The notes beneath the pieces are model-generated. The model saw only the letters and a program-made list of their open reading frames with translations. It made no database searches and was not told where the DNA came from. Positions 37,393 to 42,911 of a stretch of DNA of 42,911 nt are shown piece by piece; the first letter of the stretch is position 1, and the number at the start of each line of letters is the position of its first letter. The position numbers and the translations under genes were made by a program. The stretch is from a virus, in IMG/VR virus record IMGVR_UViG_3300007754_000018, positions 1 to 42,911 of that record. One strand, written 5' to 3'.

Positions 37393-39029
37393 CCACCAGG
37401 CAGTTTGTGAGGAGTCCAATAGTCTCCATCAACATCAGTAAAGGGTGCTTCTTCTACCCACTCAATACCGTCATCTATAAAACCAAATGGTGCCATATCT
37501 TCTTCAATCATTTTCTGTTGAGACTGAAATAATCTCCTACGAATATCATCATCTGTAAGTTCCTTGAAGTAGTTTTGGTCTGTCAACCAAGAATATATAA
37601 CAAGACACATTACCAAATCGTCTGTAGCACCTTCTTCTGCTTCAAACGATGCACCTTTAGAAACAAAGTTTGATAACTCTACGATTATATCAAAGTCTGG
37701 TATGATAAGTTTATCACCTTCTATAAGTTGTTTCAAATTTGAACAACCAACCTTTTTGACAGCCTTTGTTGTTCTTACACCTAGGTCAGTTGCCTTATCA
37801 CCAAAACCCGAACCCACTATCTGACCCAGCCGTCCTCGCATCTGTGTCATAATAACATTTTCATATTCCAAGTCGTAATGTAAAGCATCTGCTATCTGTG
37901 CACCAACATCGTTTATCTCTACCATAACGTGAGCATCGTTATATGCCCGACACACCTTATATACAAGTTCTGGTAGTGCTAAAGGTTTTATTTCATTATT
38001 TCTATATTTCGCCACTAACTTGTAAGGTATCTGGCTTATGTCTATAACTACAAATGCAGAATAGTCGTTTGCACCACCTCGTGCAACGTCAACCGTTACA
38101 GCATATTGATGACGTTTTTCCGGGTTAGTATAAACATCCAAACCACCATTACTTGATATGGGATCAGACGTAGGTATCACTTGCAGTTTAGTGGGAGCTA
38201 TAAGAGTATCAATAGACCCTAGGAAACTACACTCAAATTCCTGTAGAAACTGTTGCTCTGAAGTGTTAGCAATAGTTTGTTCTTTCCAGGCCTCATCTCG
38301 ACCCGGTACCTCCGACCAATGAACTTCGATAGCATTGAACTGAGACTTTTGGTTTACAGCATCCATCCACAGTTTATAAAACATATTCATACCGTGGGGT
38401 GTAGATACGATAATTACTTTCGATGTTTGCCCAGCAGAAATTGTAGGATATACCGATGAGAAAAATTGCTCGGCGATATTTTGTGGTACAAATGCAAACT
38501 CATCGAGAAAAATAAGATTATAAGAACCACCACGAACGGCCGAAGCAGAAGTAGAACTAGCAATAATTTTAGATCCGTTTTCTAACTCCAGAGAACCCTT
38601 GTTCCAAGCGATAACGCCTTGTTGCATCCACTCCGGCAGATGCTCGTATGCTAATTGAAATCTCCCTAACAAATCTCTAGCTGTCGCTGCCTTGTTGGCA
38701 AGTATTGCTACGTTTACTGTCTCATTGAAAATTAGGTAATGGACTAGATAAGCAAGCAAGACTGTAGACTTACCAGACTGTCGTGGAAGTTTACATATAG
38801 AAAATCTATTGTTATGAAAAGTTCCTATCATCTCCTTTTGAAAATTATATAAAGCAAAAGGAATAAGGCCCTCGTCAATACTAACAATCTTAACATATTG
38901 CTGTATAAAGTAAATGGGATCTTTACTGCACTTGACGAATTCTTTAACCTGTTCTTCTGTAAAAGAAACTTCAACACCAGCAGATTTTAGATTGGGATTC
39001 CCCTTATAGGCAGGAACTTCGTTACTCAC
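37383..39029 (-). CDS. 17: Terminase large subunit (T4 gp17)
   Basis: Packaging ATPase and nuclease. Walker A RQSGKST (83-89), Walker B LIFLDEFAF (172-180), coupling motif STPHG (209-213), and the RNase H-like nuclease with D314 (VTVDVARGG), E371 (VMVEINDVG) and the D470/D471 pair. At 548 residues it is shorter than T4 gp17 (610). No ATG is available at the expected N-terminus; GTG at 39027-39029 follows AGGAT and is the likely start. It overlaps gene 16 by eight bases. Confidence 0.97.
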   Translation of the reverse strand: MSNEVPAYKGNPNLKSAGVEVSFTEEQVKEFVKCSKDPIYFIQQYVKIVSIDEGLIPFALYNFQKEMIGTFHNNRFSICKLPRQSGKSTVLLAYLVHYLIFNETVNVAILANKAATARDLLGRFQLAYEHLPEWMQQGVIAWNKGSLELENGSKIIASSTSASAVRGGSYNLIFLDEFAFVPQNIAEQFFSSVYPTISAGQTSKVIIVSTPHGMNMFYKLWMDAVNQKSQFNAIEVHWSEVPGRDEAWKEQTIANTSEQQFLQEFECSFLGSIDTLIAPTKLQVIPTSDPISSNGGLDVYTNPEKRHQYAVTVDVARGGANDYSAFVVIDISQIPYKLVAKYRNNEIKPLALPELVYKVCRAYNDAHVMVEINDVGAQIADALHYDLEYENVIMTQMRGRLGQIVGSGFGDKATDLGVRTTKAVKKVGCSNLKQLIEGDKLIIPDFDIIVELSNFVSKGASFEAEEGATDDLVMCLVIYSWLTDQNYFKELTDDDIRRRLFQSQQKMIEEDMAPFGFIDDGIEWVEEAPFTDVDGDYWTPHKLPGGQI

Positions 39030-39441
39030 TTTTATCCTTTAGGAGTTTTTGAAGTTCTGTAGTAGAACCAACAAACAAAGCATTAGTAACACTCTTTGGA
39101 CCTGTTTCGGGAACTTCTTTCAACTTTTTCATTTTATCTTGTAGGTCTGTCAACTTCTCTGTGACTTCCGCCACATTTTTTATAAGTTGACCGGCAACCT
39201 CATAGGCCCTGGGGTGTTCACCCTCTTTGGCAATTTCCAGTATACCATCAATAGCATCTTGCCCACGTTCTATAAGGTTATAAAAATTCTCCCGACTATA
39301 CTTATAGTCAGAATCCATATCCTCAACTTCATCCGGCCGAGGAATAATTTCCTTAGGCTCATACGGATGCAACACATCCTTTACGGCATCTTTATTGATA
39401 ATGCCGAGAGCCTTACTGACATTGATATCTAGATTAGCCAT
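39022..39441 (-). CDS. 16: Terminase small subunit (T4 gp16)
   Basis: DNA-recognition partner of gp17. The 139 residues are mainly helical: NFYNLIERGQDAIDGILEIAKEGEHPRAYEVAGQLIKNVAEVTEKLTDLQDKM is the central coiled-coil and oligomerisation core known in T4 gp16, followed by a C-terminal segment (FVGSTTELQKLLKDK) that contacts the large subunit. It overlaps both gene 15 and gene 17 by eight bases, giving tight translational coupling in the order 15-16-17. Confidence 0.93.
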   Translation of the reverse strand: MANLDINVSKALGIINKDAVKDVLHPYEPKEIIPRPDEVEDMDSDYKYSRENFYNLIERGQDAIDGILEIAKEGEHPRAYEVAGQLIKNVAEVTEKLTDLQDKMKKLKEVPETGPKSVTNALFVGSTTELQKLLKDKSE

Positions 39442-40204
39442 CTACCCATTCACTCAAAGTTTCATTGAAACCAAAGTTGTCATCACTATCAACAGTAGAA
39501 TCCTGTTGTACAGATACAGAATATTGACGTACTCTTGCTGGAGTTTTGTCCGGCAAGTCTGCATACTGATTGACATCCACTTTGGTAATCTGTTCAGACG
39601 TAGTAACCGGACCATACATATATGTTTTTGCAACAAAGGACATTGTATAGATAATAGCTCTACGAGTTACAAAATCACCATCGTAAGTATCCTCGTATGA
39701 TGTTCCTGTTAGAACCATAGGCACATCACGTTTGATATCCATAGAATCCACAGTTTTCAAAGTAACAGTATACTCTGGTTGAAAATACGGAAGTATCTGC
39801 TCAACAATCTGTACACCGTCATCACTGTTCTTAGCCATAATAAACAATTCAAAGTTTATATTGTATGGAACAGGTTGATATGCAGATTCCATCTGTGTGC
39901 CCTTTGTTCCTTTTACTTTACGAACCTTGGCCAGTTTGTTCAATTTTCTATCGGGATCATATTCAATACCGCTCAGTTCAAATCCAATTCTTGGCAACGT
40001 AATTGCAGTAGCCTCATTCAAATTGGGATCATCACGGAGTCTCGCAAGAAACTTCTGTCTCGGACCATAGGCCAAAGGTACTTTCAAAGACTGTGTTTCT
40101 TTACCAGACACGTCCTTCCGTGTAATATGAATATCATTAAAAAGTGTTCCGAAGGCAATAATGCTCCTCCGAATAATATTATGTGAATATGTACTACCAA
40201 ACAT
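39434..40204 (-). CDS. 15: Tail sheath terminator/neck protein (T4 gp15)
   Basis: Caps the sheath and joins tail to head. The 256 residues begin MFGSTYSHNIIRRSIIAFGTLFNDIHI, matching the gp15 N-terminus (strand plus helix pattern), and contain VPLAYGPRQKFLARL and the long central NINFELFIMAKNSDDGVQIVEQILPYFQPEYTVTL, a conserved family segment. The C-terminal part is Val/Asp-rich. The ATG shares a base with the gene 14 stop (TAATG). Confidence 0.93.
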   Translation of the reverse strand: MFGSTYSHNIIRRSIIAFGTLFNDIHITRKDVSGKETQSLKVPLAYGPRQKFLARLRDDPNLNEATAITLPRIGFELSGIEYDPDRKLNKLAKVRKVKGTKGTQMESAYQPVPYNINFELFIMAKNSDDGVQIVEQILPYFQPEYTVTLKTVDSMDIKRDVPMVLTGTSYEDTYDGDFVTRRAIIYTMSFVAKTYMYGPVTTSEQITKVDVNQYADLPDKTPARVRQYSVSVQQDSTVDSDDNFGFNETLSEWVDG

Positions 40205-41058
40205 TAATTAATTCCTCCAAGACTTGATGGCTCACCAAAGGGATTCTTTTCTGTAAAGTCCAGAATCTTATCTGCCTCAAGTTCTATAAACTCATTCTTT
40301 GCTGTCTCATCTATATTTTCAACAACGTATGCTTCACTGATAATATAATCTCCAGTCTCCATAAGTAAAGACCCTCCATTATATGTATCTGTTTCAGAGA
40401 TTAGATTATCGCCGTCAGTTTCTTCTAACAACGTACTCCATGGTGACTGTCCTTCTTCCTGTACCAGATTTTCATTCAACGTGCCATCTTGTTCTAATGT
40501 AAACTGATAGAAGTAAGCATCCAGACTTTCTGTATCTTCTATGTTATCTATTGCGGTAACATCAGTATCAATAACTTCACTTGAATATTCAAATGTCGAA
40601 CAAGATAATTTATAAACAGGCAGATTATCTACCTGATAGAATGGATCATCATGGTCAACAAAATCAATTTGAAACATCTTTGAAATTCGTGGGAAATAAA
40701 TCAAATCACCTTCATTAGGTCGAGTATTGACTATAAGGTTTGAATCTATAGCTACAGTATCTTCCCAAATTCTACGAGAAACAACAAAATTTACCTCATC
40801 CCGTATTTCTAAACCAAACTTCGATATTAGTTCTTTATCTCCACCATACCCCTCAACTTCTTCCATATACATTTCTATCATATAGGCATCATTGAATTCA
40901 GATAAAACATCTTCACCAAATATTTTATCTTCTTTGACTAATGTACGAGGAAGGTAGTAAACATCATGGCCGAACACCTTTAGTTGCTCTATGACTAAAT
41001 CTTCATAGAGTCTTTGTTCGCCTGTTGTTCCTTTTGAGAAATAAACTGAAGTTGCCAT
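40204..41058 (-). CDS. 14: Neck protein (T4 gp14)
   Basis: Part of the head-tail connector with gp13 and gp15. The 284 residues contain the signature EQRLYEDLVIEQLKVFGHDVYYLPRTLV and YMIEMYMEEVEGYGGDKELISKFGLEIRDEVNFVVSRR, and LIYFPRISKMFQIDFVDHDDPFYQV. The C-terminal segment includes an acidic repeat-like stretch (LLEETDGDNLISETDTYNGG). ATG is three bases after the gene 13 stop. Order 13-14-15 is canonical. Confidence 0.95.
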   Translation of the reverse strand: MATSVYFSKGTTGEQRLYEDLVIEQLKVFGHDVYYLPRTLVKEDKIFGEDVLSEFNDAYMIEMYMEEVEGYGGDKELISKFGLEIRDEVNFVVSRRIWEDTVAIDSNLIVNTRPNEGDLIYFPRISKMFQIDFVDHDDPFYQVDNLPVYKLSCSTFEYSSEVIDTDVTAIDNIEDTESLDAYFYQFTLEQDGTLNENLVQEEGQSPWSTLLEETDGDNLISETDTYNGGSLLMETGDYIISEAYVVENIDETAKNEFIELEADKILDFTEKNPFGEPSSLGGIN

Positions 41059-41061
41059 GGT

Positions 41062-42105
41062 TTACCCTACGGCAAAGTCAATAGGCATCTCGTAAGTCAA
41101 ACGCATTTCTTCTTCTAATCTTTGAAGTTCCTCTTGCGCTTGAGAATATATTAACTCACCGTTCATTGTAACCCCGCCCAACATAGTAACGCCGTTGAAT
41201 TTAATCAAATTGGATCCCCACTGTTGTTTTATCAATGCGGTTGCATATCGTTTCAAAAAGAAATCGTTGTAAATATCTGTCCATACTGTAGGATCAAGTT
41301 TACGATAGCATTCTATAACGAGCCATTCATCTACATCCATATCATTATCCCAATCCATATCAATATACAATCTGTTTTGATGTACATTGTAACGAATGGG
41401 TTTCTCGCCTACAAGAATATGATCTAGAAAATCAAGATGGTTCATCGTCATTTCATAGTGAACCACAGATGTGGAAGAAAAATCATATAGATCATTCAAT
41501 CTTAATTGATATCTAACATCAAACATATTCATGCTAGCATTATCACTAAAGGGAAAGACATTCAATACAGACATTACGGAATCAGGTATGGGTATATAAC
41601 CCTGATTCTCTGTCCATGTTCCCTGTACCTTTAGAGTTACTGCTGAACCACTATTATGGGCATTGGCCAATGCAGCCGTAGTTAGAACATTACCAGACTT
41701 TGCTGTATAGGCAACATCTTCAGCAGCATTTGTTCCATCTGTAGCAATAGTGATTGTACCAGTCGTAGGAAAACTAGTAGCATCTGTCAATGTCACACTA
41801 GTTCCTGATGCTAATAAAGCACCACTGGTAGTAGATGTAGGAACATTAGTAGCACCAGTTCCCGCATCTGTTCTTGTCTCAGTCAAATCAACAGTACTCT
41901 TTGCTCTGTTTACTTCGTCCTGAGTTAGTTTATGTTTCAAATAGGTTCTTACAACTCCATCAAAATGAAACTCTGAAAAATATGCCAAGGCCTCATCAAT
42001 ACGATCATCGCATTGATCTTCATCAACATTAATTTCAACGACTGGTTTCCCTAATGCTCGTAAACAATAGGCCTTTAGTGTCGCCTTTGAATTTGGTATA
42101 GCCAT
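41062..42105 (-). CDS. 13: Neck protein (T4 gp13) with inserted beta module
   Basis: Connector protein beside gp14. The start (IPNSKATLKAYCLRALGKPVVEINV then DDRIDEALAYFSEFHFDGV) and the second half (DSVMSVLNVFPFSDN, LDFLDHILVGEKPIRYNVHQNRLYI, NDFFLKRYATALIKQQWGSNLIKF) match gp13. Between them residues about 77-160 are an extra Thr/Ala/Gly-rich segment (GTSVTLTDATSFPTTGTITI, then VAYTAKSGNVLTTAALANAH) that looks like a small beta module of structural proteins, bringing the length to 347 (T4 309). AGGA lies before the ATG. Confidence 0.93.
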   Translation of the reverse strand: MAIPNSKATLKAYCLRALGKPVVEINVDEDQCDDRIDEALAYFSEFHFDGVVRTYLKHKLTQDEVNRAKSTVDLTETRTDAGTGATNVPTSTTSGALLASGTSVTLTDATSFPTTGTITIATDGTNAAEDVAYTAKSGNVLTTAALANAHNSGSAVTLKVQGTWTENQGYIPIPDSVMSVLNVFPFSDNASMNMFDVRYQLRLNDLYDFSSTSVVHYEMTMNHLDFLDHILVGEKPIRYNVHQNRLYIDMDWDNDMDVDEWLVIECYRKLDPTVWTDIYNDFFLKRYATALIKQQWGSNLIKFNGVTMLGGVTMNGELIYSQAQEELQRLEEEMRLTYEMPIDFAVG

Positions 42106-42108
42106 ATA

Positions 42109-42321
42109 TTATCCTAACGCAATAGCCATCGCCATTGCCTTCGCAGTGACTTCAGCCGCAGTCTGTCCTTTATTAGCAACAGTAACTATATTGTTACTAT
42201 CATCACGAACATATATTTTTTGGTCAACTGTATTTACAGCCAACTCACCTGCTATCAGATCACTAGTACTAGGAGCATTACCTGCACTATGAGACCTTTT
42301 AGGCTTTATTGCAACAGCCAT
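42109..42321 (-). CDS. Small structural protein, tail-fibre-associated
   Basis: A 70-residue protein. PKRSHSAGNAPSTSDLIAGELAVNTVDQKIYVRD with the P-x-x-x-D-L-x-x-G-E-L-A-V-N-x-x-D-x-K-I-Y pattern is frequent at the start of phage fibre and receptor-binding proteins, where it serves as an attachment module. Here it stands alone, followed by an Ala/Lys/Met-rich helix. The ATG lies directly after the stop of the fibre-like gene. It could be a stand-alone adaptor or the remnant of a split fibre gene. Confidence 0.65.
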   Translation of the reverse strand: MAVAIKPKRSHSAGNAPSTSDLIAGELAVNTVDQKIYVRDDSNNIVTVANKGQTAAEVTAKAMAMAIALG

Positions 42322-42911
42322 TTAGAATGTTCCACCATCCAATGATGTCGCCCAAGAGATAGTATCAGTTGATGCTGTGTAAAAAGCAACGCCGTCATCA
42401 GACCCACCGCCGTCAAGTGCCGTTAGTGTGTTTATTGTATTAGCAACGAGTAGTGAACCCTTTGCTATTGACGACAGTCCTGTACCACCATCTGCCACTG
42501 GAACATCTGTTCCACCTGCACGATAAACAATGTTACCCTCAACTGAAATATCACCAGCAGAAGCTCTTGCAACTGTTGTGTCTGTTGCATGGCCTACGTT
42601 GACAGCTGTAAACTCCGGTGAGTCACCAGTACCAACACCTAGAGCTGTAGCACCGGCCGCAGCTGTAGAAGCTCCTGTTCCACCAAGAGACACTGGCAAT
42701 GTAGCCGATACACTTGCAGTTCCTGAACTGAGTGAAATAACACCAGTAGATGAACTAAAGTTTTGTCCTGTGCCACCATACTGTGTTCCGACTGCTGTTC
42801 CCTGCCATACACCAGTTCCAATAGTTCCCAAAGTCGTAATACTACCTTGGCCAATCCAGTTAGTTTTTATTCGTAGTGCATCAGATGATACTTCAATAGA
42901 ACTATCATCCA
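42322..42911 (-). CDS. Tail-fibre-like structural protein (5' end outside window)
   Basis: The reading frame stays open to the right edge of the window, so the start is not seen; 196 codons are visible. The sequence is low in charge and rich in Gly, Ser, Thr, Ala and Val. It contains the phage-fibre repeat GGTG three times (YGGTGQN, LGGTGAS, DGGTGLS), each in the Gly/Ala/Leu context usual for trimeric beta-structured fibre shafts. It ends SWATSLDGGTF. It is in line with the head-tail connector genes, so it may be a long fibre or whisker-like structural protein. Trimeric fibre function is inferred. Confidence 0.75.
   Translation of the reverse strand, partial: DDSSIEVSSDALRIKTNWIGQGSITTLGTIGTGVWQGTAVGTQYGGTGQNFSSSTGVISLSSGTASVSATLPVSLGGTGASTAAAGATALGVGTGDSPEFTAVNVGHATDTTVARASAGDISVEGNIVYRAGGTDVPVADGGTGLSSIAKGSLLVANTINTLTALDGGGSDDGVAFYTASTDTISWATSLDGGTF

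Noticed and set aside
1-42911. CRISPR array, integrase, insertion sequence or attachment site
   Set aside because: No spaced direct repeats, recombinase motifs or terminal repeats were seen on either strand.

Overview
The window is a segment of a T4-like (contractile-tailed) phage genome, AT-rich and almost entirely coded on the minus strand. It holds the structural block (genes 13 to 23, with a gene 3-like tail protein), the recombination and late-transcription block (uvsY, uvsW, 55, 47, 46) and the replication block (45, 44, 62, regA, 43, uvsX, 41). The order, the Hsp20 gene next to gene 45, the small 2OG-Fe(II) oxygenases and the short clamp-loader subunit gp62 resemble marine T4-like phages (cyanophage and pelagiphage/roseophage relatives) more than enteric T4. 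I see no photosynthesis genes, so the host cannot be fixed from this window. I see no tRNA genes, CRISPR arrays, insertion sequences or integrase, and no gene-free stretch longer than about 145 bases.

Layout, read in the direction of transcription (high to low coordinates). 42911-37383: a fibre-like protein cut by the window edge, a small structural protein, then gp13, gp14, gp15, gp16 and gp17. 37129-37392: the only convincing plus-strand protein gene of normal size, a small HNH-like protein with its own late promoter. 36986-28557: gp18, gp19, gp20, a gp67/68-like core protein, gp21, gp22, gp23, an intrinsic terminator, and a second tail-tube-like protein. 28420-20531: uvsY, uvsW, an Sm-like protein, small genes, a nucleoside deoxyribosyltransferase, gp55, a 2OG oxygenase, gp47, gp46 and a peptide deformylase. 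20089-3552: Hsp20, a GC-rich structured element, a DUF3310 protein, gp45, a zinc ribbon, gp44, a five-gene cargo cassette, gp62, RegA, an Sm-like protein, a RimK-RimB fusion, gp43, a C5 methyltransferase, UvsX, a 2OG oxygenase and gp41. 3516-1: a late promoter followed by proteins of unknown function, two or three of which carry N-termini that look like capsid-targeting sequences.

The most unusual part is the cargo cassette between the two clamp-loader genes 44 and 62 (about 13149-17471): a ParB-like protein, a cytosine-C5 methyltransferase, an unknown protein, a CmoA-like SAM enzyme and a full-length eukaryotic-type (class II) glutamine synthetase. From the unknown protein to gp62 the genes are joined by 1 to 4 base stop/start overlaps. 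A second, paralogous C5 methyltransferase lies directly behind the DNA polymerase gene. An ATP-grasp ligase fused to a RimB-like protease domain lies directly ahead of it.

Regulation can be read directly. There are host-type promoters (TTGACA, 16-17 bases, TATNNT) ahead of hsp20, the DUF3310/45 operon, gene 43 and the deoxyribosyltransferase gene. T4-type late promoters (TATAAATA) lie ahead of the 3516 gene, hsp20, the Sm-like gene, the uvsY leader and genes 3-like, 23, 22, 67/68, 20 and 18, plus the plus-strand HNH gene. Several promoters sit so close to the start codon that the mRNA should be leaderless. A perfect host-type promoter points the other way, into the antisense strand, at 25989-26016.
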